From assembly GCA_002356215.1 (NCBI GenBank), contig AP017959.1:186001-250000 (forward strand): 64,000 nt of DNA. Reading direction: 5' to 3'. The position numbers and the translations under genes were made by a program. Positions within the stretch are counted from its first letter, which is position 1. Each line of letters opens with the position of its first letter. A model generated the notes under the pieces. The model worked only from the letters and a program-made list of their open reading frames with translations, did not search any database and had not been told where the DNA came from. The DNA is from [Synechococcus] sp. NIES-970 (GTDB taxonomy: Bacteria; Cyanobacteriota; Cyanobacteriia; Cyanobacteriales; MRBY01). Of this stretch, positions 20,544 through 30,209 are shown in pieces.

Positions 20544-20672
20544 CACTGGTTAAATGAGGGTAATTTCACCTCAATTTGCCACAAATATATATCGCTTTTT
20601 CCGTAAACAGAATTCTCAGGAGATGCCAATGGTCAAATTTATTCACAGCCCTAGCATCAACCCCCAGAAAAA

Positions 20673-21059
20673 TTAAATGTCCTCATCCACTCCCAGTTGC
20701 TTGAGATGAATATGTTTACGGCCAAGGGAAATTTCAAATTCATCCCCTGCTTTGAGTCCCATTTTTTTTGTGTAGGCAGATCCAATTAAAAGATTGCCAT
20801 TAGATTGCACACTAATACGGTAGGTAGCAGCTCGACCACCACGACCCTGGGTGCTGGCATTACTATCAAGTTGTACCCCTTCTGCTTCAATCAAGGCATT
20901 GTAGAACTTCATCATATTGACACGCTCAACCCCATTTTTGGTGATCGTGTAATAGCCGCAAGCTCTCGCTTTTTCTTCTTTGCTGTGGTTCTCAAGTTCT
21001 TTGACCTTCGCCAACAAGGCATCACCGGTCAATATTTCAATCTTTTTCTTTGTAGCCAT
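20673..21059 (-). CDS. cyAbrB-family transcriptional regulator
   Basis: 128 residues. The C-terminal half holds the swapped-hairpin AbrB-like DNA-binding domain (TYRISVQSNGNLLIGSAYTKKMGLKAGDEFEISLG). The N-terminal half (LLAKVKELENHSKEEKARACGYYT) is the cyanobacteria-specific part. Such cyAbrB proteins balance carbon and nitrogen metabolism. I cannot separate the two usual paralogues with certainty; the close of the sequence (GRKHIHLKQ) is of the general cyAbrB type. A long AT-rich spacer (21060-21274) separates it from a divergent Rrf2 gene. Confidence 0.92.
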   Translation of the reverse strand: MATKKKIEILTGDALLAKVKELENHSKEEKARACGYYTITKNGVERVNMMKFYNALIEAEGVQLDSNASTQGRGGRAATYRISVQSNGNLLIGSAYTKKMGLKAGDEFEISLGRKHIHLKQLGVDEDI

Positions 21060-21274
21060 TTACTTATTACGAATGAATGACGATAAACGAGTGTTATGGG
21101 ATAAAGCCTGCGAATTCTTTTTATTTCGCTGCACCCCTTTAACTGTTTAATGAGCTGTTTCTTAGGTTTATATTACATTATTCTCACTTAAAATAAAGAT
21201 TAAGACAATTTTTCTTTTTGAAAAGAATTGATTTTCTTCTTTAAAATGTCAACTTTTTTTGTAAAAGGGTAGCC

Positions 21275-21718
21275 ATGAAGCTGACCACTAAAGGCCATTA
21301 CAGCGTCAAAGCTTTACTTGATATTAGTTTGCAACCTGGCTATGGCCCCACCTCTGTAAAGGCGATCGCCGAACGCCAGAACTTACCTGCTCCCTACCTT
21401 GAGAAACTCTTGATTGAAATGCGTCGCGCGGGCATTCTTCGTTCGGTGCGTGGCGCCCAAGGGGGCTATCAACTACTATCAAAACCCGAAGATATTTCCC
21501 TCGGTCAAATTCTTCAGGCGATCGGTGAAACCGTTGATCCTCTCCCACACCATGAGCCCCAGCCCAACCAAGCAGAAGATTGGGTAACTTTTAGCCTTTG
21601 GCAGCGGCTTCACCAAAAACTCCAAGAGGCACTTTATAACATTACCCTTGCCGATTTATACTATGATGCCCGGAGTTGGAAAGCGGCCCAGGGAGAAGCA
21701 ACAAGTTTTGTGATTTGA
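21275..21718 (+). CDS. Rrf2-family transcriptional regulator lacking cysteines
   Basis: 147 residues. The winged helix MKLTTKGHYSVKALLDIS, the recognition region LPAPYLEKLLIEMRRAGILRS and the wing VRGAQGGYQL are characteristic of Rrf2 proteins (IscR, NsrR, CymR). IscR and NsrR bind Fe-S through three cysteines around residues 92-106; this protein has no cysteine at all. It therefore cannot carry the classical cluster and more likely resembles the CymR type or binds through other residues. It is divergent from the cyAbrB gene. Confidence 0.9.
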   Translation: MKLTTKGHYSVKALLDISLQPGYGPTSVKAIAERQNLPAPYLEKLLIEMRRAGILRSVRGAQGGYQLLSKPEDISLGQILQAIGETVDPLPHHEPQPNQAEDWVTFSLWQRLHQKLQEALYNITLADLYYDARSWKAAQGEATSFVI

Positions 21719-21872
21719 GGTTGTCCTCTGGTTTATTTTTTTGATCTCGAATGAATTGGGAGGGCGATCGCCTTAGCCGCGATCATCTTTTTGGAGACGG
21801 AGAACTGGGAAGACAACATCACCCAAATCACTTAAAATCTGGGTTTCACGCTGTTAATTAAAAAATAAAATT

Positions 21873-22532
21873 GTGCTGTCGAGAAGATATCAACGCATTT
21901 GTCAGACCTTAGATTGCCGTCAACCAGATCTCACGGTGATCATGGAAGATGTCCATAAACCCCATAATATTTCGGCAATTATTCGCACCTGTGATGCGGT
22001 AGGCGTACTAGATGTCCATGCAATGAATCAGGTTGTCGATGGGGAAGAACTGACTACCTATGCTCAGGTAGCCCAGGGCAGTGAAAAATGGGTCAACCTC
22101 TACCGTCACCCGGATATCTCTACGGCAATTCAATCTGTGCAACAACAAAACTTCAAAGTTTATGCAGCCCACTTAAGCGATCGCGCAGTGGATTATCGTG
22201 AAATTGACTACACCCAACCCACAGCAATCTTAATGGGGGCCGAACGTTGGGGTGTCAGCAATACCGCTGCCGAGCTTGTGGATGGCCACATTATTATCCC
22301 GATGCTGGGCATGGTGCAATCGTTAAATGTATCTGTGGCGGCGGCTGTTATTTTGTTTGAAGCCCAGCGGCAACGACTCCAGGCAGGCTTGTATAATCAG
22401 CCCCGCCTCACCCCAGAGCTTTACCAACAGAAAGTTTTTGAGTGGGGTTACCCCGAACTGGTAGATCATTACCGCGATCGCCAACTGCCCTATCCTCCCC
22501 TCGATGCCGAGGGGCAGATCATCAAAGCCTAG
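21873..22532 (+). CDS. trmH: SpoU/TrmH-family tRNA (Gm18) 2'-O-methyltransferase
   Basis: SAM-dependent RNA ribose methylase of the SPOUT class, 219 residues. Motif 1 is NISAIIRTCDAVGV. Motif 2 is LMGAERWGVS. Motif 3 is IPMLGMVQSLNVSVAAAV, which forms the trefoil knot. The C-terminal extension, ending with basic/tyrosine residues, matches TrmH rather than TrmJ. The likely start is GTG at 21873. Confidence 0.92.
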   Translation: MLSRRYQRICQTLDCRQPDLTVIMEDVHKPHNISAIIRTCDAVGVLDVHAMNQVVDGEELTTYAQVAQGSEKWVNLYRHPDISTAIQSVQQQNFKVYAAHLSDRAVDYREIDYTQPTAILMGAERWGVSNTAAELVDGHIIIPMLGMVQSLNVSVAAAVILFEAQRQRLQAGLYNQPRLTPELYQQKVFEWGYPELVDHYRDRQLPYPPLDAEGQIIKA

Positions 22533-22552
22533 ATAGTCCCACAGACCAGGGT

Positions 22553-23914
22553 CTAAACCTTGGTCGCACGGTTGGGGCTACCCCGTTCCGCATCCCGGAC
22601 CCGTTTACCCCGCCAGACCAATTTAATGGGCGTGCCATGGAAACCGAGATCTTGGCGGAATTGTTTTTCGATGTAGCGACGATAGCTATCACTAAAACGC
22701 TTCGGATCATTTACAAACAGGGAAATTGTCGGGGGTTGGCTCCGCACCTGGGTGCCATAGTAAATGCGGCCTTGCTTCCCTTGACGACTGGTGGGGGGAG
22801 AATGCCAACTCACCGCCTCTTGAATCACTTCATTGATCACAGCTGTAGACACCCGGCGACGGTGAGATTCCGCCGCTTTATCCACTAAGTCGAGAATTTT
22901 ATTCACCCGCTGGCCTGTTTGGGCACTGATAAAGAGCATTTCGGCCCATTCCATGAAGAATAGGCGAGCTTGCAACTCTTTTCGATATTGGTTGATGGTG
23001 TAGGTGTCTTTTTCAATCGCATCCCACTTGTTGGCAATGATGATGACAGCACGGCCTTCATCGATGATCCGGCCAGCGAGTTTGAGATCCTGTTCGGTCA
23101 CGCCATCGATGACATCGATGACAAAAAGCACCACATCTGAACGGCGGATTGCTTTAAAGGCGCGGTTAATGCTAAAAAATTCGGCGCCATAATCGACATT
23201 TTTTTTACGGCGAATGCCAGCAGTATCGATCAGGCGATATTGTTGATCATTGCGCTTAATGATGGTGTCGATCGCATCGCGAGTTGTGCCCGAAATAGGA
23301 CTGACAATCGCCCGTTGTTCCCCAGTAAGAGCATTGAGTAGACTCGATTTACCAACATTGGGGCGGCCAATAATCGCCACGTTGATCGTGGTGTCTTCTT
23401 CGACATCGGTGATCACCGGGAGATATTCAATCACCTTATCGAGGAGGTCTCCAGTGCCACTACCGTGGATTGCTGAGATTGGGAAGGGCTCGCCCATACC
23501 GAGTTCCCAAAATTCGGCGGCTTGGGCATAGCCCTGGCCGAGGGATTCGCATTTGTTTACGGCAAGGACAATGGGCACGTTTTGTTGGCGCAACCATTCA
23601 ACGATTTCTTGATCAGCAGCGCTTAATCCCGCCTGACCATCGACCACAAAAATGCCAACTGCGGCTTCAGCCAAGGCGATCGCCGCCTGTTCACGAATCA
23701 GAGGAATAAATTCTTCGCGGTCATCGAAAACAATCCCGCCAGTATCGACAATCTGAAAAGTGCGGTCTTGCCAAAAGCCAGGGCGGTAGGTGCGATCGCG
23801 GGTAATACCGGGTTCGTCATGGACGATCGCCTGTTGATCGCCGGCAATCCGGTTGACGAGGGTCGATTTGCCCACGTTGGGACGGCCAATCACGGCAATA
23901 ATAGGGAGTTTCAT
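22553..23914 (-). CDS. der: Ribosome assembly GTPase Der (EngA)
   Basis: 453 residues with two consecutive G domains, unique to Der. The first has [10 protein letters not shown] (about 10) and VNKCE. The second has [10 protein letters not shown] (about 183), [14 protein letters not shown] and [11 protein letters not shown]-like C-terminal domain follows ([14 protein letters not shown]). It acts in 50S subunit maturation. It is convergent with trmH, with a 20-nt gap. Confidence 0.97.
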   Translation of the reverse strand: MKLPIIAVIGRPNVGKSTLVNRIAGDQQAIVHDEPGITRDRTYRPGFWQDRTFQIVDTGGIVFDDREEFIPLIREQAAIALAEAAVGIFVVDGQAGLSAADQEIVEWLRQQNVPIVLAVNKCESLGQGYAQAAEFWELGMGEPFPISAIHGSGTGDLLDKVIEYLPVITDVEEDTTINVAIIGRPNVGKSSLLNALTGEQRAIVSPISGTTRDAIDTIIKRNDQQYRLIDTAGIRRKKNVDYGAEFFSINRAFKAIRRSDVVLFVIDVIDGVTEQDLKLAGRIIDEGRAVIIIANKWDAIEKDTYTINQYRKELQARLFFMEWAEMLFISAQTGQRVNKILDLVDKAAESHRRRVSTAVINEVIQEAVSWHSPPTSRQGKQGRIYYGTQVRSQPPTISLFVNDPKRFSDSYRRYIEKQFRQDLGFHGTPIKLVWRGKRVRDAERGSPNRATKV

Positions 23915-24118
23915 AGGGACTCTGCTCGGAACTATGGAAAAGACTGGATAATAATTGGGGTGACTCGCTAAGATTTCAGTACAAGCGGTCTGCTTTCTCT
24001 GGAAAAAACGGTACTTAACGCCAACATAAAAACTCAGAATAGTTAATCATACCAATTTTTGGGGCGATCGCCTTTTTCTGTTAGACCAAATTTGCTCTCC
24101 TTTTTTATTTCTTACCCT

Positions 24119-24691
24119 ATGACTGCCCCCCAAGAACTGCCCGAAGTAATTAAACCGATTCTGAAATATAGCGGTTCAAAATTTGACTATGAAGTGAACC
24201 GGCTACGCTTACCCAATGGAGCGGTGGGAGACTATGGCAGCATTTTGCATCCGGGAGGCGCTTTAGTAGTACCGGTGACCAATGCGGGCCAGCTGGTGCT
24301 GGTGCGGCAATATCGTTTTGCGCTCCAGGGAAGGATTTTAGAGTTTCCGGCCGGGACCATTGAAGCCGGGGAAGATCCCCTCACAACGGTGCAGCGGGAG
24401 TTACCAGAGGAAGCGGGCTACGGGGCAAAAACTTGGCGATCGCTCGGTAAATTCCCCATTTGTCCAGGCTATTCTGACGAGTGGATTTATAGTTTTTTGG
24501 CGACAGATTTAGAAAAGCTGGCTGTGCCCCCCGACCAAGATGACGATGAAGATATTGAAGTGATCCTCCTCAGCCCAGGGGAACTAGAAGAAAAGATTCA
24601 CCATCCCGAGGAAGGCGATCGCCTCGACGCCAAAACCATTTCCAGTTATTACTTAGCCAAACCCTTTTTAGATAAATTTTGCCCCAACTAA
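24119..24691 (+). CDS. NUDIX hydrolase (ADP-ribose pyrophosphatase type)
   Basis: 190 residues from the ATG at 24119. A complete Nudix box, G-x5-E-x7-RELPEEAGY, lies near residues 80-103. ALVVPVTNAGQLVLVRQYRF, GRILEFPAGTIE and the preceding Arg-Gln-Tyr-Arg are typical of ADP-sugar pyrophosphatases (NudF-like). A Pro instead of a hydrophobic residue follows REL in the box. The frame is open upstream to 24059, but that part lacks family similarity. Confidence 0.9.
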   Translation: MTAPQELPEVIKPILKYSGSKFDYEVNRLRLPNGAVGDYGSILHPGGALVVPVTNAGQLVLVRQYRFALQGRILEFPAGTIEAGEDPLTTVQRELPEEAGYGAKTWRSLGKFPICPGYSDEWIYSFLATDLEKLAVPPDQDDDEDIEVILLSPGELEEKIHHPEEGDRLDAKTISSYYLAKPFLDKFCPN

Positions 24692-24795
24692 AGCGCCCTA
24701 AATTCAACTAAAAAATTGAGCTAAACTGCTACTGAGATGACAAAACTTCCCTGAGCACAGACTAAAATCGGGAAAATCCCAGGATTTGGAGGCAA

Positions 24796-26295
24796 ATGAT
24801 GCAGTTAGGCGCACTTTTAAAACAGATATCGGCCATTGAATCCCTGCCGGATCACCCTGCTTTGCAGCAAACCATTAAAGGTCTTTCGAGTAATTCCCAA
24901 GCGATCGCCCCCGGTGATCTCTTCATCGGTTTACCGGGTACCCGCGTCGATGGGGGAGAGTTTTGGCCAGGGGCGATCGAAGCTGGGGCGATCGCCGCGG
25001 TGGTCAGTGCAGCCGCCCTTGAAAAATTCCCGGCGACCCATGGGGAATGCGTCATCACCGTCACCGATCCGGTTCTGGCCTGCGCCGAAATTGCCAATCT
25101 TTTCTACGAAAAACCCACGACGGCGTTAAAACTCGTGGGGGTCACCGGTACCAATGGCAAAACGACCACCAGCCACCTAATTGAATATTTCCTCCAGCAG
25201 GCCCAGCAGCCCACGGCGCTGATTGGAACCCTCTACACCCGTTGGCCCGGCTACGAAAAAATTGCCACTCACACTACCCCTTTTGCGATCGATTTACAAA
25301 AGAATTTTGCCACTGCCCTAAAAGCGGGCAATACCCACGCCGTCATGGAAGTGAGTTCCCACGCACTGCACCAAAATCGGGTGAAGGGCTGTCAATTTGA
25401 TGTGGCGGTGTTTACGAATCTGACCCAAGATCACCTGGATTACCACCCGACCATGGAGGATTATTTTCAAGCGAAAGCACTCCTCTTTAACGATGAATAT
25501 TGCCATGGCCGCGCGGTGGTCAATCTGGATAATGACTATGGTGATCGCCTCGCCCACAAACTCGGTGCAAAAGCCTGGGGTTACAGTTTGCGAGATGCCG
25601 CAGCCGACATTTATATGGATCGACTGGTTTACACAGCGACTGGGGTCCAGGGCCGCTTAAAAACGCCTATGGGGACCGTCGATTTCAGTTCGCCCCTTGT
25701 CGGTCAGTTCAACCTAGAAAACGTGATGGCTGCCATTGGTGCGGGTTTGGCCCTCGGTTTAGAGTTAGACCCAATGATTGCCTGCCTGCCGCAGTTTCAA
25801 GGGGTTCCCGGACGGATGGAGCGGGTCATTATCGATGGGGACCAAGACATTAGCGTGATCGTCGATTATGCGCACACCCCCGACAGTTTAGAAAATCTGC
25901 TGAAAGCGTCCCGGCCCTTTATTGCGAAACGGATGATCTGTGTCTTTGGTTGCGGGGGCGATCGCGATCGCACCAAGCGACCCTTGATGGGGAACATTGC
26001 GGCGACACAATCGGACTGGGCCGTGGTTACTTCTGATAATCCCCGCACCGAAGATCCGAAACGAATTTTGGCGGATGTGGTGGAAGGGATTCCTGAAAAT
26101 GTACAGTTTCTCGTGGTGCCAGACCGGGCCGCAGCGATCCACCAGGCGATCCTCGAAGCGCAACCAGGGGATGGGGTTTTGATCGCGGGCAAGGGCCACG
26201 AGGACTACCAAATTCTCGGCACCGAAAAAATTCATTTCGATGACCGGGAAGAAGCCCGCAAAGCCCTAGGCGATCGCCTCCAGCAAACGGCCTAG
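24796..26295 (+). CDS. murE: UDP-MurNAc-tripeptide synthetase MurE
   Basis: Mur ligase, 499 residues. The ATP loop is GVTGTNGKTTTSHL (near 115), followed by SSHALHQNRV and the central HTPDSLENLL. TSDNPRTEDP contains the DNPR motif that selects meso-diaminopimelate. It adds the third residue of the peptidoglycan stem peptide in the cytoplasm. An oligopeptide ABC ATPase gene follows after 51 nt. Confidence 0.97.
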   Translation: MMQLGALLKQISAIESLPDHPALQQTIKGLSSNSQAIAPGDLFIGLPGTRVDGGEFWPGAIEAGAIAAVVSAAALEKFPATHGECVITVTDPVLACAEIANLFYEKPTTALKLVGVTGTNGKTTTSHLIEYFLQQAQQPTALIGTLYTRWPGYEKIATHTTPFAIDLQKNFATALKAGNTHAVMEVSSHALHQNRVKGCQFDVAVFTNLTQDHLDYHPTMEDYFQAKALLFNDEYCHGRAVVNLDNDYGDRLAHKLGAKAWGYSLRDAAADIYMDRLVYTATGVQGRLKTPMGTVDFSSPLVGQFNLENVMAAIGAGLALGLELDPMIACLPQFQGVPGRMERVIIDGDQDISVIVDYAHTPDSLENLLKASRPFIAKRMICVFGCGGDRDRTKRPLMGNIAATQSDWAVVTSDNPRTEDPKRILADVVEGIPENVQFLVVPDRAAAIHQAILEAQPGDGVLIAGKGHEDYQILGTEKIHFDDREEARKALGDRLQQTA

Positions 26296-26346
26296 CGCTA
26301 CAATCAACATAAATTCCTGCCTGAGTTTAGTAAAAAAACTGCCCCC

Positions 26347-28101
26347 ATGAGTGATCTGGTTCTCGATGTCCGTCAATTGCAGGTGGCTTTCACCAGCGAA
26401 AATCAAGTTAATCTCGCGGTTGATCGCATTAGCTTCCAGATCGAACGGGGCAAAACCCTCGGGATTGTCGGTGAGTCGGGCTCTGGGAAATCGGTCACTT
26501 CCCTAGCATTAATGGGGCTGATCCAAACGCCGGGCCGTGTCACTGGGGGCGAAATTTTCTACAGGGCGACCCCAGAAACAGACCCCATCGACCTCCAGAG
26601 TCTGCCGGAATGGGAACGGCGCACCTATCGCGGTGGCGAGATTGCGATGATTTTCCAGGAGCCGATGAGCTCCCTTAATCCGGTTTATAACGTCGAGTTT
26701 CAGCTCACCGAAGCGATTTTATTGCACCAAAATATTACCCCCGCCCAAGCAAGGCAACAGGCGATCGCCCGGCTCCAGGAAGTGCAACTGCCTGCCGAGG
26801 TGATGCAGCGCTATCCCCATGAACTGTCTGGGGGCCAACTGCAACGGGTAATGATCGCCATGGCGATCGCCTCCAATCCGACCTTACTCATTGCCGATGA
26901 ACCGACCACGGCCCTGGATGTGACCGTGCAGGCAAAAATTCTGCAACTGTTGCGGGATCTGTGCCAGGCGCGGCAAATGTCCCTAATTTTTATCACCCAT
27001 GATCTGGGGGTGATTGCAGAACTCGTCGATGAAGTGGCGGTGATGTACCAGGGCAAAATCGTCGAACAAGGTTCCATTACCCAAATTTTCCAGGATCCCC
27101 AACATCCCTACACCAAAGGCTTGCTGGCCTGCCGCCCCCGCCTTGACCAAAAATTGGTGTTGCTGCCCACCGTTGCTGATTACATGACTGTGACCACAGA
27201 TCCAGAAACCCAAGCTGTGATTATTCAAGAACGGCAGCCCGAGGATCATTTACTGGCAGAGATTTCCCTTGAAGCAGACAAACAGCGCCTCGAAGCCTTG
27301 ATTCAACAAAAGCCACTCCTATCGGTACAAAACCTCCAGGTGGGTTATCGGAGCCGTAATTTCCTCCTGACGGGGCAGCGCTATTTCATGGCGGTCAATA
27401 ATGTTTCCTTTGACCTCTATCCAGGGGAAACCCTCGGTTTGGTGGGGGAATCGGGCTGCGGTAAATCCACTCTCGCCCGGGCAATTTTGCGCTTAGTGCA
27501 ACCGCTCGCTGGAGATATCTGGTTCCGGGGGGAAAACATCGCTCAACTACCGGCCCGGAGTAAGCGACTGCGGCAACTGCGCCGGGAGATGCAAATCGTT
27601 TTCCAAAATCCCTATAATTCCCTCAATCCGCGCTTGACCATTGGTCAGGCGATCGCCGAGCCGTTGATTATTCACAATCTCAAGCGGGACAAGAAAAAAC
27701 GCCTCGAACGAGTGCAGTACCTGTTGGAGCGAGTCGGCTTAAATCCCACATGGGTGAATCGCTATCCCCACGAACTGTCTGGGGGCCAACGGCAGCGGGT
27801 TTGTATTGCCCGGGCCTTGGCGATCGAACCGCAATTTATTATCTGTGATGAATCTGTCTCTGCCCTCGATGTGTCCGTCCAGGCCCAAGTGTTGAACTTG
27901 TTGAAGGAACTCCAGACGGAATTTCAACTGACCTATATTTTTATTTCCCACGATCTCAGCGTCGTGAAATTTATGGGCGATCGCATTATTGTGATGAATC
28001 AGGGCAAAATCGAAGAAATCGGCCCGGCCGAACAGATTTACCGCGCCCCCCAACAGGACTACACCAAACAACTGATCGCTGCTATCCCCCAAGGCCTCTA
28101 A
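26347..28101 (+). CDS. Oligopeptide/dipeptide ABC transporter ATPase, DppD-DppF fusion
   Basis: 584 residues with two complete ABC domains. Domain 1 (about 5-265) has GESGSGKS, the signature LSGGQLQRV and LLIADEPTTALDVT. Domain 2 (about 325-580) has GESGCGKSTL, LSGGQRQRV and FIICDESVSALDVS. Each is followed by an oligo_HPY-like tail (DPQHPYTKGLL; QQDYTKQLI). It powers peptide or nickel uptake, or a related OppDF-type importer. No permease or binding protein is adjacent. It lies 51 nt after murE on the same strand. Confidence 0.92.
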   Translation: MSDLVLDVRQLQVAFTSENQVNLAVDRISFQIERGKTLGIVGESGSGKSVTSLALMGLIQTPGRVTGGEIFYRATPETDPIDLQSLPEWERRTYRGGEIAMIFQEPMSSLNPVYNVEFQLTEAILLHQNITPAQARQQAIARLQEVQLPAEVMQRYPHELSGGQLQRVMIAMAIASNPTLLIADEPTTALDVTVQAKILQLLRDLCQARQMSLIFITHDLGVIAELVDEVAVMYQGKIVEQGSITQIFQDPQHPYTKGLLACRPRLDQKLVLLPTVADYMTVTTDPETQAVIIQERQPEDHLLAEISLEADKQRLEALIQQKPLLSVQNLQVGYRSRNFLLTGQRYFMAVNNVSFDLYPGETLGLVGESGCGKSTLARAILRLVQPLAGDIWFRGENIAQLPARSKRLRQLRREMQIVFQNPYNSLNPRLTIGQAIAEPLIIHNLKRDKKKRLERVQYLLERVGLNPTWVNRYPHELSGGQRQRVCIARALAIEPQFIICDESVSALDVSVQAQVLNLLKELQTEFQLTYIFISHDLSVVKFMGDRIIVMNQGKIEEIGPAEQIYRAPQQDYTKQLIAAIPQGL

Positions 28102-28188
28102 CTCAAAACTTTTCCCTAAAAAAGATAGAGGAAGAGCCTTGGGGAACAGGGAAAGGGTGCTTTATGGTACATCGACTCGTAAACAACT

Positions 28189-28204
28189 CTCCCCTAAGGG
28201 GGAG
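28189..28204 (-). terminator. Possible weak terminator after ssb
   Basis: CTCCCC-CTTA-GGGGAG is a perfect 6-bp hairpin on the minus strand just past the ssb stop. The tail AGTTGTTT is only moderately T-rich. Confidence 0.5.
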
Positions 28205-28215
28205 TCAGAGGGGGG

Positions 28216-28575
28216 TTAACCATAGTTGTTATAGCCTTCCACTGCGCCAGGATCTACATCCCGCTTAGAGCCCAGTAGGTCTAAGCGATTGACACGGATC
28301 ACGGGTTTTGAAGATTCATGGCCATTGCGGTTGGTAAAAGTTTCAATCTTGAGGGAGCCTTGAATGCCGATTAAGCTTCCTTTTTTTACATAGTTAGCGG
28401 CTACTTCCGCTGTTTTGCCCCAAATTTCTAAATTAAACCAATCCGGCTGATCACTCCGGCTGGTGGGACGATTGACAGCCAAGGTCAAATTACACAATAC
28501 GCTACCCGATTCAAAATAACGCACCTCCGGATCGCCCCCGGCTCGGCCCACAAGATTTACAAGGTTAATGCTCAT
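28216..28575 (-). CDS. ssb: Single-stranded DNA-binding protein
   Basis: 119 residues with an OB-fold: SINLVNLVGRAGGDPEVRYFESG, NLTLAVNRP, WFNLEIWGKTAEVAANYVKKGSLIGIQGSLK. The acidic C-terminal tip that recruits partner proteins in E. coli SSB is not obvious: the end is EGYNNYG. Small cyanobacterial SSBs of this length are usual. It acts in replication and repair. Confidence 0.93.
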   Translation of the reverse strand: MSINLVNLVGRAGGDPEVRYFESGSVLCNLTLAVNRPTSRSDQPDWFNLEIWGKTAEVAANYVKKGSLIGIQGSLKIETFTNRNGHESSKPVIRVNRLDLLGSKRDVDPGAVEGYNNYG

Positions 28576-28692
28576 CGTTTAGCTGTCCATACAACTGTTC
28601 TGCTTTATTGTGCCATAAGTTTCCATGGCAATTTGCTGTGAAGTTTTGTAAGGTGTGAGAAGATCAACTACCTATCACCAAGGCAAAGCCCT

Positions 28693-29493
28693 ATGTTGGA
28701 GCTATACCAATTTGAACTGTCTCAGTTTTCTGAAAAAGTCCGCTTTATTCTCGATTACAAGGGCTTAGAGTACAAAAAAATTGAAGTGACCCCCGGCATT
28801 GGTCAACTAGATGTCTATAAGATCTCGGGTCAGCGTCAGGTTCCCGTCCTCAAAGATGGCGACACGGTGATTAGTGACTCTACAGAAATCGCTTTCTACC
28901 TCGACCGCAAATACCCAGAAAAGCCGCTGATTCCCACCGCGCCAATCCAGCGGGCTCAATGTTTGATCATGGAAGAATGGGCCGATGAATCCATTGGCCT
29001 CAAGGGACGCAAAGCTTTCGTGGGCGCGTTGAACCAAAATCCCAATTTCCGCACGTCCATTTTGCCGCAGCAGGTGCCGGATCTGTTTAAAAATTTGTTG
29101 GGTGCTGTACCTGGGGATGTGTTGGATTTCCTTGGGACTGGCGTTGGTCTTGGGGGCGATGCAGTCAAGGAAGCTCAACGGGGTCTAAGGCAGGATCTAG
29201 AAGCGCTGACGCTCTTAGTCCAACAGCAACCTTATCTGATTGGCGATCAGCCGACTCTGGCGGATTTCACCGTGGCGGCGTTGAGTATTTTGTTGAAATT
29301 TCCTGAGGGGAACTACTTTGATATCCCTGATTATCTCAAGGGCAAGGGGATTCCGGGTCTCGGCGATAATGCCGAATATGCACCGTTCTTTGAGTGGCGC
29401 GATCGCCTTTACGCAGATTTCCGCCAAGCTTCGGGGAGCAGCAATAAAACAAAAACCGATGATAGTTCGCCGATGACTATCGAAATTGACTAA
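28693..29493 (+). CDS. Glutathione S-transferase family protein
   Basis: 266 residues. The thioredoxin-like N-terminal domain (1-80) has LYQFELSQFSEKVRFILDYKGL with a candidate catalytic Ser, GQRQVPVLKDG (cis-Pro) and the glutathione-binding DSTEIAFYLD. An all-helical C-terminal domain (about 90-245) with DQPTLADFTVAAL follows. A 20-residue polar tail is unusual. It could act in detoxification or glutathione-dependent reduction; the substrate is unknown. A terminator follows. Confidence 0.9.
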   Translation: MLELYQFELSQFSEKVRFILDYKGLEYKKIEVTPGIGQLDVYKISGQRQVPVLKDGDTVISDSTEIAFYLDRKYPEKPLIPTAPIQRAQCLIMEEWADESIGLKGRKAFVGALNQNPNFRTSILPQQVPDLFKNLLGAVPGDVLDFLGTGVGLGGDAVKEAQRGLRQDLEALTLLVQQQPYLIGDQPTLADFTVAALSILLKFPEGNYFDIPDYLKGKGIPGLGDNAEYAPFFEWRDRLYADFRQASGSSNKTKTDDSSPMTIEID

Positions 29494-29511
29494 CTTTTTC
29501 AAAAGTCATTG

Positions 29512-29550
29512 AAATCCCCCAAGCTCGCTAAAGCCTGGGGGATTTTTTAG
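29512..29550 (+). terminator. Terminator after the GST gene
   Basis: AAATCCCCCA and TGGGGGATTT flank a loop and are followed by a T-rich run. It lies between the GST gene and the convergent glutathione peroxidase gene and may serve both, though the T-run favours the plus strand. Confidence 0.8.
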
Positions 29551-29562
29551 ACATCAAGAAAA

Positions 29563-30057
29563 TTAGAGGAGACCTTGGATATCTTTGGCGATTGCCTCTG
29601 GAGTTGCTGTAGGAGGATAACGCTTCACGACTTTGCCATTGCGATCAACGAGGAACTTCGTAAAATTCCATTTCACGTTTTTGGTGCCAAAAATCCCAGG
29701 GGCCGTTTCAGTCAGATACTGGTACAGCGGGTGGGCATTGCCGCCATTCACCTCGATTTTTTCAAACAGCGGAAAAGATACCCCAAAAGTCGTCTCACAA
29801 AAAGTTTGGATCTGATCTGCGTTGCCTGGTTCTTGCTGACCAAATTGATTACAAGGAAAACCAAGCACCGCTAAACCTTTATCGGCGTACTGTTCGTGGA
29901 GTCCCTGCAATCCCTTGTATTGCGGCGTAAATCCGCATTGGCTCGCTGTATTAACAATCAATAAAACCTTTCCTTTATAGGTCTCAAGGGAAACAGATTT
30001 TCCATCAATCGTTGTCGCCGAAAAATTATAAATAGGCGCGGAGGCTTGCGTTGTCAT
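29563..30057 (-). CDS. Glutathione peroxidase-like (thioredoxin-fold) peroxidase
   Basis: Reduces lipid hydroperoxides. 164 residues. The peroxidatic residue is Cys41 (NTASQCGFTPQY), not selenocysteine. Gln75 (FGQQEPG), Trp130 and Asn131 (WNFTKF) complete the tetrad. Cys87 (QTFCETTF) is in the place of the resolving cysteine of plant-type enzymes, so a thioredoxin- or NADPH-linked reductant is more likely than glutathione. No signal peptide. It is convergent with the GST gene. Confidence 0.94.
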   Translation of the reverse strand: MTTQASAPIYNFSATTIDGKSVSLETYKGKVLLIVNTASQCGFTPQYKGLQGLHEQYADKGLAVLGFPCNQFGQQEPGNADQIQTFCETTFGVSFPLFEKIEVNGGNAHPLYQYLTETAPGIFGTKNVKWNFTKFLVDRNGKVVKRYPPTATPEAIAKDIQGLL

Positions 30058-30209
30058 AACAGTAAAAAATTGTAGAAAGATTCCTTCATGATCTTACTAT
30101 GGGTTTTTCGGAGCGACAGAACAAAAAGGCGATCGCCTTTTTGTGTGATTATTTAAAACTCACCGGAATTCATGTGGGTGGATTGGTATTGTCTTGGGTG
30201 GCTTTTTTT

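Noticed and set aside
22442-22888. 148-codon plus-strand frame across the trmH end and der
   Set aside because: Antisense to der and out of frame with trmH.
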